DNA from: JBKHDT01 sp049974825
GTDB lineage: Bacteria; Pseudomonadota; Gammaproteobacteria; Halothiobacillales; Halothiobacillaceae
Assembly: GCA_049974825.1 (NCBI GenBank)
Contig: JBNGDJ010000068.1
Location: 1 to 12,920, forward strand
DNA length: 12,920 nucleotides
Direction of reading: 5' to 3'
Position numbers and translations under genes: made by a program. The notes under the pieces were generated by a model. It saw only the letters and a list, made by a program, of their open reading frames with translations. It was not told the DNA's origin and ran no database searches. Of the stretch, positions 1 through 6,381 are shown piece after piece (the stretch's first letter is position 1; every line of letters starts with the position of its first letter).

Positions 1-58
1 TGCGTTGGGGCATCCATGCCCCAATCGGGAATCTCTGCATTCGTGCAGAGATTCCCTA
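1..58. repeat. Right end of palindromic repeat element, copy A (cut by window edge)
   Basis: This is the right-hand end of the same element found complete at 243-400; the rest lies outside the window. Bases 1-57 match 343-399 of the complete copy without a difference that I can see. It holds two hairpins. One has 9-bp arms and a CC loop around the sequence TTGGGGCAT. The other has a 13-bp stem, GGGAATCTCTGCA, closed by a TTCG loop. The outer end reads CCCTA, as in the complete copy. Confidence 0.85.
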
Positions 59-242
59 GGATCGAGACGCCCGATGGGCATCAGCGATTCCAGGCGGGGC
101 TGACGATCCAGCGGGCCATGGCCTTGGGGTCGGCATTATCGGGCTAACCTGAGGAAGATTCCATCCCCACCATCCGCATCGGCCGTTCAAGCAGGGTGGA
201 TTGTGCCTCCGCTCTCATGCGACTAGCCCGGGGAATGCCCTC
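59..242. other. Spacer between repeat copies A and B, no gene seen
   Basis: No open frame here has a convincing start, ribosome binding site or recognisable product. The only coding-like trace is a 19-residue stretch on the minus strand (81-140) bounded upstream by a stop codon. It could be a gene remnant, but it is too short to support a call. The region is flanked on both sides by copies of the palindromic element. Confidence 0.4.
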
Positions 243-400
243 TAAGGAAACTCTGCACAAATCCATCCATGGACTTGTGCAGACACGCCCGGGCCGATAC
301 ATGCTCGGCCCGGGCTCCGCAATTCAATGGCTTACGCCATTGTGCGTTGGGGCATCCATGCCCCAATCGGGAATCTCTGCATTCGTGCAGAGATTCCCTA
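243..400. repeat. Palindromic multi-hairpin repeat element, copy B (complete, 158 bp)
   Basis: The ends are imperfect inverted repeats, TAAGGAAACTCTGCAC at the left and TAGGGAATCTCTGCAC read inward from the right (14 of 16 match). Five hairpins follow one another. H1 (252-283) has 15-bp arms with one mismatch. H2 (287-315) has a perfect 11-bp GC-rich stem and a 7-nt loop. H3 (325-342) is CAATGGC/GCCATTG with a TTAC loop. H4 (347-366) has 9-bp arms and a CC loop. H5 (369-398) has a perfect 13-bp stem and a TTCG loop. There is no convincing coding potential. Spacing is the same, base for base, in the copy at 6382-6539. It resembles REP/BIME or MITE-type elements in style, but I do not recognise the family. 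Confidence 0.88.
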
Positions 401-546
401 AGCACATCCGGCGGGCGGGCGAACGTTGAATGATTTCCCGCATCCTGCGACCTGATGAAGGGCACCTCGCAAAACTCTTCGAAGGTGCCCGCGGAGGGCA
501 AAGAACCAGACCGCAGATGAACGGGTGAATGAACCGCCTGCAACGC
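401..546. other. Spacer downstream of the SprA-related gene, no gene seen
   Basis: This is short non-coding sequence between repeat copy B and the stop codon of the leftward metalloprotease-like gene. Its one notable structure is the hairpin at 460-490, listed separately. I see no gene here. Confidence 0.45.
460..490 (-). terminator. Possible terminator hairpin after the SprA-related gene
   Basis: GGGCACCT (460-467) pairs with AGGTGCCC (483-490), an 8-bp perfect stem with a 15-nt loop. It lies about 57 bp past the stop codon of the leftward gene. Read on the minus strand the stem is followed by CTTCATC-like sequence with only a short T stretch after the pairing, so as a Rho-independent terminator it is weak. 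It could equally be an mRNA 3'-end stabilising stem. Confidence 0.35.
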
Positions 547-1149
547 TCAGACGCGGAAGTCGACCTGAGCGCCAAGCGGTTGTGGGTTGCCTTGGCCGCT
601 GGAGTCTTCGTATCGCTCCTGGCGAAGCTCTACCTGCGCCTCCGCCCGCATGGCCCGGGCGTCAGAAGCTGCCGCCCGGTCGGCAGGTGACGGGTCGGCA
701 GGCGCAAGTGCTGCCTTGACGATCTGATCCGCCTTGCGAATCGTGGCGGCTGGATCGTCCGGAACCGGGCTGGTGTCAATCTGCACTTCGCCGCCAACGA
801 TGTAACGCTTGCCATCCGGACCGGACTCGTAGTCGTAGCTTCCCCCGCGAACAAGACCCGCACCGGCGGCACGGTGAGCGTTTTCGTGTGCAACCACTTC
901 GCGCTCGCGCTGCTTGAGTTGCTCAACCTCGGCCTGCTCCCGCTCATCGAGCGTCTGGTCTCGGTTGCGACTGCGGATGTCATCGTTTGCGGCGGCTTCG
1001 CCGCGCACCACGCCCCGTTCGTACTCGCTGGGTGTGACGCCGTCACTGCTGCGGGCATTGGCTGCAGCCGCTCGCTTGAGTGTTTCGGAGGCCTCGGGGT
1101 TGTAAGGAACCGGCGGCGTAGAAAAACCGCTGAGTGCGCCAAAGTCCAT
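547..1149 (-). CDS. SprA-related putative metalloprotease (HExxH protein)
   Basis: This encodes a 200-residue protein that resembles the SprA-related family (Pfam PF12118), which NCBI names as putative metalloproteases. The HExxH zinc-protease signature is H88-E89-N-A-H92. It follows a charged, probably coiled-coil stretch (about 66-86). After it comes a conserved-looking block with YDYESGPDGKRYIVGGEV (about 105-122) and then an Ala/Asp-rich helical region (130-178). E121 is a candidate third zinc ligand, by inference only. I see no signal peptide, so the product would be cytoplasmic or exported by a non-classical route. The ATG at 1149 has a strong Shine-Dalgarno AGGAGGTG five bases upstream. 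The gene lies 59 bp after a small leftward gene, probably in one transcript. The substrate and physiological role are not known. Family recognition is from memory of the sequence pattern, not a search. Confidence 0.78.
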   Translation of the reverse strand: MDFGALSGFSTPPVPYNPEASETLKRAAAANARSSDGVTPSEYERGVVRGEAAANDDIRSRNRDQTLDEREQAEVEQLKQREREVVAHENAHRAAGAGLVRGGSYDYESGPDGKRYIVGGEVQIDTSPVPDDPAATIRKADQIVKAALAPADPSPADRAAASDARAMRAEAQVELRQERYEDSSGQGNPQPLGAQVDFRV

Positions 1150-1208
1150 GTTGCACCTCCTGTCCTGATCGGGGCGACCAACCTGTCAGGCCGGATCACC
1201 CCGATCCA

Positions 1209-1472
1209 TCAGGCCATGGTATTGAGCAGCGTCCCGACGCTGCCGCCGCCACTGCCTTCTCCACCCTGCTGGCGACCTTCGACCGCCTGCTGAACGACCT
1301 CGGGAGAGGCAACGAACTCGGTCGGTGCCGCCTGAGTGTTGTTGTTTTCCAGGGCGGTGCTGGACTGGGCCGCGGGTGCGGAGCGCTGGTTCAGGATGTC
1401 GTCTGCCTGACGGGCACCGCCCATGGCGGCCATCGGATTGCCGAGTGCTGCGTTGTTGATGCTTTCAGCCAT
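1209..1472 (-). CDS. Small protein of unknown function upstream of the SprA-related gene
   Basis: This encodes an 87-residue protein that I do not recognise. The start at 1472 (MAESINNAALG) is chosen because AGAGGTG at 1479-1485 lies six bases upstream; ATG 1478 and GTG 1481 are in frame but would overlap or touch that site. The product is polar and Ala/Gln/Asn-rich, with no membrane segment, no cysteine and a Gly/Ser-rich stretch (about residues 72-80) before the C-terminal SVGTLLNTMA. Composition and length suggest a mostly helical or disordered protein. The short end GTLLNTMA is faintly like the ends of small YjfB-type putative motility proteins, but this is not enough for a call. It shares its strand with the metalloprotease-like gene 59 bp downstream and has its own strong ribosome binding site, so I consider it real and probably co-transcribed. 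Confidence 0.62.
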   Translation of the reverse strand: MAESINNAALGNPMAAMGGARQADDILNQRSAPAAQSSTALENNNTQAAPTEFVASPEVVQQAVEGRQQGGEGSGGGSVGTLLNTMA

Positions 1473-1604
1473 GGTCATCACCTCTGGGTCTGGTCGCTGT
1501 GCTGTTGTTGGGAAGCGCCCATTCGGGCGAAGTTTTTCCCTTTCCTGTTATCAGTTTAGATCATCCTGGCCTGATTTGTTCCCCCGACCTTGAGAAACCT
1601 TTTT

Positions 1605-1626
1605 GTCCACCCTTCGTTCACCCTTC
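1605..1626. repeat. Tandem 11-bp direct repeat upstream of the small gene
   Basis: GTCCACCCTTC (1605-1615) is followed immediately by GTTCACCCTTC (1616-1626), with one mismatch in 11. The pair lies about 135-155 bp upstream of the start of the small gene at 1472, in the 240-bp gap behind the antiporter gene. A spacing of 11 bp is about one helical turn, as in some activator sites, but no regulator is suggested by the sequence. Confidence 0.4.
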
Positions 1627-1712
1627 CAATCTTCCCTGCGCCGGGTTCTCGGTGAAAGAGCGCGTCGCGCCCGTTTACGGCTTGATTGGCGTTGCTCACG
1701 CCCCGCCCGGAA

Positions 1713-3785
1713 TCAGTCGTTTTGATCCTTGCCGGCAGACTGGTCCCCGTCTGCCCGAACGCGTTCGGCTGCCGATGATGGTTTTGCATCCAACTCCTCA
1801 AGCCGTCGTTGCACCTGCCGGATCAGGCCGGATGGACCGAACAGGACCAGTACATCGCCGGCGCGCAGGCGCGTTTCCGGCTCGGGGGCGCCGCCGCGTA
1901 TGCCGTTTCGTCGCAACGCGTTGACTTCCAGCGCGCTGTCGTGCGGGACGATCTCGTCCAGTCGTCTGCCCGCGGCGGCGCTGTCCTTGCCGATGGTCAG
2001 GCTCTGCATGCTTCGGGTGGGTTTGGCAGGTCGATGGACCGCCCGCGGGTTCGTTGCCGAGGTGGCTTCGGATACCAGTCGCGCGTAGTGTTCCCGACGG
2101 ATCTGGGCGATCTGGCGGAGAAAATCATTCATCGGAACGGCAAACTCATGCAGGACATAACCTGCAAGCACCAGGCTGGATTCAAGCTCGGCAGGGATGA
2201 CCTCGGAGGCCCCGGCAGCCAGAAGCTCCCCGATGTGGTCTTCGCTGCGGGTCCGGACGATGATCGACAATTCAGGGGCCAGTTTTCTCGCGATCTCGAT
2301 AGTCTTGACCGCGGCCGAGGTGTCGTCATGGCAGATCGCCAGCACCCGGGCATGATCGAGCCGGGCGGCGGCGAGCACATCCGGGTCCGTGCCATTTCCC
2401 AGGTGTACCGGCAGGGTTTTGGCCCCGGCCTCGCGTACTCGGGCGGGGTCGCGGTCAATGGCCAGGTACTCGAAACCCTCGCGCTCAATCAGGTCGCCGA
2501 TGGTCTGGCCCACCCGGCCGAATCCGCAGATCACGACGTGGTCGCGACAGTCCCGGCAGGCGCAGCGCAGTGATTCGGTCGCCTGCGTGGTGGTGTCCGC
2601 ACCGATGGGGTGTGCAGGACGGGTCAGCAGTCCGGCCAGCCTGTCGTTGTGGCGCACCAGCAGCGGAGTAAGCAGCATGCTGAAGATGATCGTGGCCAGC
2701 ACGATCTGCATCTGGTCGCCGGGCAGGATCTCTGGCCCCGCCAGTGCCAGCAGCACGAAACCAAATTCGCCGCCCTGCGCCAGCACAATGGCTGTGCGCA
2801 AGGCGGTGCGTGGATCGTCCCCGAAGACCCGGCTCAGCACAAATACCACGCCAATCTTGAGAAAAATCAGCGCGGCGAGCAGCAACAATACCCACCCGAT
2901 GATCCCGTCGAGGACGCCGAGCTGCAGCAGCATGCCGATGGTGATGAAAAACAGACCGAGCAGCACGTCACGGAAAGGACGGATGTCCGCTTCAATCTGG
3001 TCGCGGTAGCGTGTTTCTGACAGGGCCAGACCCGCGAGGAAGGCCCCCAGCTCGAATGACAGCCCGATCGTATGCGTGGCCGAGGCGAAAAGCATGACCA
3101 CCAGCAGGATTCCGAGAGTGAACAGCTCGGCCGAGCCGGTTTTCAGAATCACATGAAACAAAGGGCGCAGCAGCCAACGCCCCGAGAGAAACAGTGCCAC
3201 GGCCACCAGCACGCCGAGCGCAAAGGTGCGCAGCACTTCCAGGCCGATCTCTCCATTGCCGGCGCCTGTTCCGCTGCCAAGCAGAGGAATCACGATCAGG
3301 AATGGGATGACCGCCAGGTCCTGGAACAGCAGTACCCCCACCGCATTGCCGCCGTGCCGGCTGTTGATCTCAAGCTGCTCCGCCAGCTGCTTGATGACCA
3401 CCGCGGTGGAGGAGACTGCGGCCACGCCTGCCAGCACCACCGCCAGCGCGACCGGATGTCCGAGGGCAAGCGTGACGGCCGCCACCAGCCCAGCGGTGGT
3501 CAGGACCTGAAGTCCGCCCAGACCAATCACGGCCCGGCGCATCGCCACCAGTCGGGGCAAGGAAAATTCCAGCCCGAGCGTGAACAGCAAAAAGACCACG
3601 CCAAATTCGGCGATTTGCCGGACGATTTCCAGGTCTGCGACCAAGCCCATCCCGTGGGGGCCGGCGATCATGCCCACGACCAGATAAGCCACGATCGCCG
3701 GCAGTGCCAGGCGTTGAAGCAGCAGCACTGACAGCACCGACAGCGTGAGCAGGATCAGGATGCTGCCGACAAGATCTTCACCCAT
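1713..3785 (-). CDS. CPA2-family K+/H+ antiporter, Kef-type, with RCK (TrkA-N and TrkA-C) domains
   Basis: This encodes a 690-residue inner-membrane cation:proton antiporter with a cytoplasmic regulatory part, predicted to exchange K+ (or another monovalent cation) for H+. Residues 1 to about 380 are a multi-helix Na+/H+-exchanger domain. It contains LFQDLAVIP, with the Q155-D156 pair typical of Kef proteins, and AQGGEFGFVL (336-345). The segment QIEADIRPFRDVLLGLFF (263-280) matches the region of the KefC regulatory loop. A TrkA-N domain begins at about 416 with the nucleotide-binding motif GFGRVG (421-426), and a TrkA-C domain spans about 590-665. E. coli KefB and KefC are about 600-620 residues and lack this second domain. 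Three cysteines (408, 410, 413) cluster at the membrane-RCK junction. The ATG overlaps the end of aat by 8 bp, so translation is probably coupled. Regulation by glutathione adducts is not demonstrated by the sequence. Confidence 0.9.
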   Translation of the reverse strand: MGEDLVGSILILLTLSVLSVLLLQRLALPAIVAYLVVGMIAGPHGMGLVADLEIVRQIAEFGVVFLLFTLGLEFSLPRLVAMRRAVIGLGGLQVLTTAGLVAAVTLALGHPVALAVVLAGVAAVSSTAVVIKQLAEQLEINSRHGGNAVGVLLFQDLAVIPFLIVIPLLGSGTGAGNGEIGLEVLRTFALGVLVAVALFLSGRWLLRPLFHVILKTGSAELFTLGILLVVMLFASATHTIGLSFELGAFLAGLALSETRYRDQIEADIRPFRDVLLGLFFITIGMLLQLGVLDGIIGWVLLLLAALIFLKIGVVFVLSRVFGDDPRTALRTAIVLAQGGEFGFVLLALAGPEILPGDQMQIVLATIIFSMLLTPLLVRHNDRLAGLLTRPAHPIGADTTTQATESLRCACRDCRDHVVICGFGRVGQTIGDLIEREGFEYLAIDRDPARVREAGAKTLPVHLGNGTDPDVLAAARLDHARVLAICHDDTSAAVKTIEIARKLAPELSIIVRTRSEDHIGELLAAGASEVIPAELESSLVLAGYVLHEFAVPMNDFLRQIAQIRREHYARLVSEATSATNPRAVHRPAKPTRSMQSLTIGKDSAAAGRRLDEIVPHDSALEVNALRRNGIRGGAPEPETRLRAGDVLVLFGPSGLIRQVQRRLEELDAKPSSAAERVRADGDQSAGKDQND

Positions 3786-4476
3786 GTTGGCTTCTCTTGG
3801 TTTCCCGGTTCGGCATGACTGCGCGCATGGCCGCCTGTGCGTGGTTCAAAAAGCGGGCGCGCGGCCATTCCTCCGCGCCCAGGCTGAGCAGGTGCTCGGT
3901 GGCGAACTGGCAGTCCAGCAGAGCCAGTGGCCCGAGGCAGTTGTCGACCAGCAGGGCGGCCAGTGCAAACTTGGAGGCGTTTGGTGCCCGACTGAACATG
4001 GACTCGGCGAAAAACATCCGGCCAATCAGGACCCCGTACAGTCCGCCGACCAGCCGGTCGTTCGCATGGACCTCCACCGAGTGGGCGTGCCCCTCCCGGT
4101 GCAGGGCAATGTAGGCTGCCTTCATTTCGGGCACGATCCAGGTCCCGGGGGATTCGGGCCGGGGCGCCGCGCAGCCGTTGATCACCGAGATGAAGTCTTG
4201 GTCGACCGTGACCTGGTAGCGACCCTGCCGCCGCCATTTTCCAAGCGACCGGGACAGGTGAAAGTGCTGGGGCAGAATGACCGCCCGGGGGTCCGGACAC
4301 CACCAGAGAATCGGATCACCGGGGGAGTACCAGGGGAAAATGCCCTGGTGATAGCCCGCCATCAGCCGCCTGGGCGACAAGTCGCCGCCCACCGCGATCA
4401 ACCCGCTGGGGTCTATGTCGACCTTGCGCGGATCAGGGAAGAGATCCGGCCGGTTGCCAAGGGGGTAGACGGGCAC
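3778..4476 (-). CDS. aat: Leucyl/phenylalanyl-tRNA-protein transferase
   Basis: This encodes a 232-residue cytoplasmic enzyme that transfers Leu or Phe from aminoacyl-tRNA to the N-terminal Arg or Lys of proteins, making N-degrons for ClpS/ClpAP. The family's N-terminal signature is clear: GLIAVGGDLSPRRLMAGYHQ (25-44) followed by GIFPWY (45-50). Also present are the conserved WWCPDPRAV (58-66) and FAESMFSRAPNASKFAL (155-171). Length is normal (E. coli Aat is 234 residues). The likely start is the GTG at 4476, three bases after the yhbY stop codon. No strong ribosome binding site is visible, which fits translational coupling to yhbY. Its 3' end overlaps the antiporter gene by 8 bp, so yhbY-aat-antiporter reads as one leftward operon. 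Confidence 0.95.
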   Translation of the reverse strand: MPVYPLGNRPDLFPDPRKVDIDPSGLIAVGGDLSPRRLMAGYHQGIFPWYSPGDPILWWCPDPRAVILPQHFHLSRSLGKWRRQGRYQVTVDQDFISVINGCAAPRPESPGTWIVPEMKAAYIALHREGHAHSVEVHANDRLVGGLYGVLIGRMFFAESMFSRAPNASKFALAALLVDNCLGPLALLDCQFATEHLLSLGAEEWPRARFLNHAQAAMRAVMPNRETKRSQHG

Positions 4477-4479
4477 GGC

Positions 4480-4776
4480 TCAGCGTGGCAGTTCCAGGCG
4501 CGGCCGATCCGGGTTGGCCCGAAAGAACGTGGCCACGTGACCGACCGTCTGCACCGCTTCCGCCGCGCAGTCCCTTGCGATGCGGTTGACCATCGCCTGC
4601 TTGTCTTCGCGGCTCTGGCCGGGGATGCGCACCTTGATCAGTTCGTGCACCCTGAGGGCCTCGTCGATCTCGGCCAGCACGGCCTCGGTCAGTCCATGCT
4701 GGCCGAGCAGGACCACTGGTTTGAGATGGTGGGCCTCGGCCTTGAGAAATTTTTGCTGGTTTCGGGTTAGCGCCAT
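4480..4776 (-). CDS. yhbY: YhbY-family ribosome assembly RNA-binding protein (CRM domain)
   Basis: This encodes a 98-residue single-domain CRM (CRS1/YhbY) protein that binds pre-50S ribosomal particles. The GxxG loop of the domain is GQHG (25-28), preceded by the family-typical LTRNQQKFLKAEAHHLKPVV (3-22) and followed by the helix-strand pattern EIDEALRVHELIKVRIPG. The E. coli protein is 97 residues. The ATG at 4776 is chosen over upstream in-frame codons because GGAG lies about six bases before it and because the family begins at this residue. In E. coli yhbY is divergent from rlmE and adjacent to greA. Here it still points away from rlmE, but about 2.1 kb of other genes and repeats lies between them, and aat follows it instead of greA. 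Confidence 0.94.
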   Translation of the reverse strand: MALTRNQQKFLKAEAHHLKPVVLLGQHGLTEAVLAEIDEALRVHELIKVRIPGQSREDKQAMVNRIARDCAAEAVQTVGHVATFFRANPDRPRLELPR

Positions 4777-4849
4777 TGATCGCTCCAGGAAGTCATTGTG
4801 GCTCGCCTGCGGTCCGGCCGAAGATCGGCAGGAACACCGCGCGCGGGCT

Positions 4850-4863
4850 GTGTCATATGACAC
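4850..4863. promoter_or_regulatory. Perfect 14-bp palindrome, candidate operator
   Basis: GTGTCATATGACAC is a perfect inverted repeat in the divergent intergenic region, 74 bp upstream of the yhbY start and about 190 bp upstream of the SCO1 gene start. AT-rich at its centre in a GC-rich setting, it looks like a dimeric regulator site. No regulator gene is adjacent, so its binder is unknown. Confidence 0.5.
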
Positions 4864-4867
4864 GGTA

Positions 4868-4908
4868 TGTGCCAAATCGCCCGTTGCGGCTTTCGGGGAT
4901 TTGGCGCA
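4868..4908. promoter_or_regulatory. Inverted repeat with 11-bp arms in the divergent intergenic region
   Basis: TGTGCCAAATC (4868-4878) and GATTTGGCGCA (4898-4908) are inverted repeats matching at 10 of 11 positions. CCCG/CGGG pairing inside the arms extends the possible stem past a one-base bulge. It starts four bases after the 14-bp palindrome. It could be an operator or a leader hairpin of the leftward yhbY transcript. I see no T-run on either side, so a terminator is unlikely. Confidence 0.45.
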
Positions 4909-5054
4909 ATGTTAGCGCATCCTGAAACAGCAGCATCCCGTCGGCCCAAGTTTCTGTCCGTCGCGCCGGATCGACGGCCGTGTGGTCCGCTTGAGACTTT
5001 CGGCGCTTGATGGTGGTGTGGTTTCGGGTCTGCAGATCGAGCGAGGGGCGGGCC

Positions 5055-5786
5055 ATGACTCATGCTTTTAGAAAAAATGGTGAGGGGCGGCAGAGGCGCC
5101 GGTTCTACCGGCGGTTGGTCGGTCGCAGTGTCAAGGTCCGGGGGCAGGCCTTCGGCATGGCGCTGTTGCTTGGGTTGACGGTCCTCGGGCTGGTGGGGTG
5201 TGGCGGTCTGGATGACCAGGTGGCCGCCTACGAGACGCCCGACCGCCTGGTTTTCAGGACGGTGTCGCCCCCCATGCCCACTGCCGAGGTGACGCTTGCT
5301 TCGGTCGAGGGTGATCAGTCCACTGCCAGTCTGTTCGAGGGGCAGTGGACATTGCTTTACTTTGGTTACACCTACTGCCCGGATGTCTGCCCGGTCGAGA
5401 TGGGCGAGCTGGCGCGTGTGGCGCGGATGCTGCGTGAGTCGGGCGCGGATTTCGACTGGCAGATCGTGTTCGTCTCGGTGGACCCGGACCGGGACAGCCC
5501 AGAACATCTGGCTACCTATGTCGAGTATTTTGACCCGGCGGTGGTTGGCGTGACCGGCGCGCCCGAGGCCATCAGGGCCCTGGCCGACAGCGTGCGGGCC
5601 GATTACCGGATCGACGAGGCCTCGCGTGGCGAGGTCGGCGGACAGCAGTACTATCTGGTCGATCATGACACGTCCTTCCGGCTGATTGCGCCGGATGGTC
5701 GCATGGTTGGCGTGTTTCCCTCACCCCATGAAGCGCCGGTCATGACCCCGGTGCTCGAATCCTTTGTCGAGGAGGTTTCCGGATGA
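5055..5786 (+). CDS. SCO1/SenC-family copper lipoprotein for cytochrome c oxidase assembly
   Basis: This encodes a 243-residue thioredoxin-fold copper protein that helps build the CuA centre of cytochrome c oxidase in the periplasm. The copper-binding residues are all present: C108-x3-C112 in TYCPDVCP and H204 in LVDHDTSF. A hydrophobic segment (about 35-48) ends in LVGC, so C49 is a likely lipidated cysteine. The ATG at 5055 has GAGGGG about 6-8 bases upstream. This gives an unusually long, arginine-rich N-terminal region of about 33 residues before the hydrophobic core. An alternative start at 5157 would give a short signal with no positive charge, so 5055 is preferred. The stop overlaps the start of the next gene by 4 bp (ATGA), linking SCO1 and the PCu(A)C chaperone in one operon. 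Confidence 0.92.
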   Translation: MTHAFRKNGEGRQRRRFYRRLVGRSVKVRGQAFGMALLLGLTVLGLVGCGGLDDQVAAYETPDRLVFRTVSPPMPTAEVTLASVEGDQSTASLFEGQWTLLYFGYTYCPDVCPVEMGELARVARMLRESGADFDWQIVFVSVDPDRDSPEHLATYVEYFDPAVVGVTGAPEAIRALADSVRADYRIDEASRGEVGGQQYYLVDHDTSFRLIAPDGRMVGVFPSPHEAPVMTPVLESFVEEVSG

Positions 5787-6250
5787 AGAGTTATCTGTTT
5801 GCCACGGCCCTGGTTGCCTGTGCCGCAGCGCTGGCGGCGCCCCTGCAGGCCGCTCCGGAGGTTTCCGGCGCCTGGGTGCCGGAAATGCCGCCGGGCGCGC
5901 ACGCCTACGGCGCGTTCATGGTGCTGGACAACCCGGATGACGCGCCGGTGGCCCTGGTGCGTGCCGAGGCGCCGGGCTTTGCGAAAATCGAGCTGCATGA
6001 ATCGGTCAACGTGGACGGGATGCACCGGATGATCGAGATGGAGGAAATTGCCGTGCCCGCCGGTGGACAGACCCTACTCAAGCCTGGCAGCTACCACGTC
6101 ATGCTGATCGGGCCGGAACAACGTCTCGTAGCCGGTGACCGCGTGCCGCTGACGCTACACTTCTCGGATGAAAGCGTCGTGACCATTGAGGCCGAGGTGC
6201 GCAAGCGGGAGCAGATGATGGGTGGTCACGGCCATCACGGTGGTCACTGA
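5783..6250 (+). CDS. Periplasmic copper chaperone PCu(A)C
   Basis: This encodes a 155-residue PCu(A)C-family protein (formerly DUF461), a periplasmic Cu(I) carrier that supplies copper for cytochrome oxidase maturation together with SCO proteins. The canonical ligand pattern H-x10-M-x21-H-x-M is exact: H72, M83, H105 and M107. A signal peptide covers about residues 1-24, with LQA-AP at the cleavage site. The C-terminal tail MMGGHGHHGGH adds a second likely metal-binding patch; such tails occur in part of the family. The start overlaps the SCO1 stop by 4 bp and has a strong GAGGAGG seven bases upstream. A strong terminator follows 38 bp after the stop, so the operon ends here. Confidence 0.94.
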   Translation: MKSYLFATALVACAAALAAPLQAAPEVSGAWVPEMPPGAHAYGAFMVLDNPDDAPVALVRAEAPGFAKIELHESVNVDGMHRMIEMEEIAVPAGGQTLLKPGSYHVMLIGPEQRLVAGDRVPLTLHFSDESVVTIEAEVRKREQMMGGHGHHGGH

Positions 6251-6288
6251 CTTCCAGCGCTTTGACTCGGGTTTTTGACCCCTTTGTC

Positions 6289-6336
6289 CGAAGGCCCTGC
6301 CTGGTTTTTGTGGCCAGGCAGGGCCTTCGTTTCCTT
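6289..6336 (+). terminator. Intrinsic terminator of the SCO1-PCu(A)C operon
   Basis: CGAAGGCCCTGCCTGG (6289-6304) pairs perfectly with 6314-6329, a 16-bp GC-rich stem with a 9-nt loop. It is followed by TTTCCTT. The T tract is interrupted, but the stem is very stable and placed right after the operon. On the opposite strand the stem is not followed by a T tract, so it is mainly rightward. Confidence 0.85.
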
Positions 6337-6381
6337 GCTCTTTCCTGGCACATCGCTCGGCTGCATCAAGGCGGCTGTCCT

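Noticed and set aside
81..140. 19-residue protein-like stretch on the minus strand between repeat copies A and B
   Set aside because: It is bounded upstream by a stop codon, with no plausible start. It may be a gene remnant but is too short to name.
1..400. CRISPR array
   Set aside because: The repeats are long, strongly palindromic and irregularly spaced, with no short unique spacers and no cas genes nearby.
223..543. Open frames running through the repeat elements on both strands (also 196-429 and 6155-6802)
   Set aside because: The palindromic arms create open frames on both strands with similar peptide segments in each copy. They lack ribosome binding sites, and variation between copies follows base pairing rather than codons.
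1524..1547. Rightward terminator-like hairpin CGCCC/GGGCG followed by a short T-run
   Set aside because: The stem is only 5-6 bp and no rightward gene ends there.
1500..1560. Flagellar sigma-28 promoter for the small gene (CTGATAA near 1550)
   Set aside because: The -10-like match is partial and no TAAA-type -35 element lies at the right distance.
4853..5056. 67-codon minus-strand frame upstream of yhbY
   Set aside because: It has no recognisable features, lies in a divergent promoter region and ends inside the 14-bp palindrome; a chance frame is more likely.
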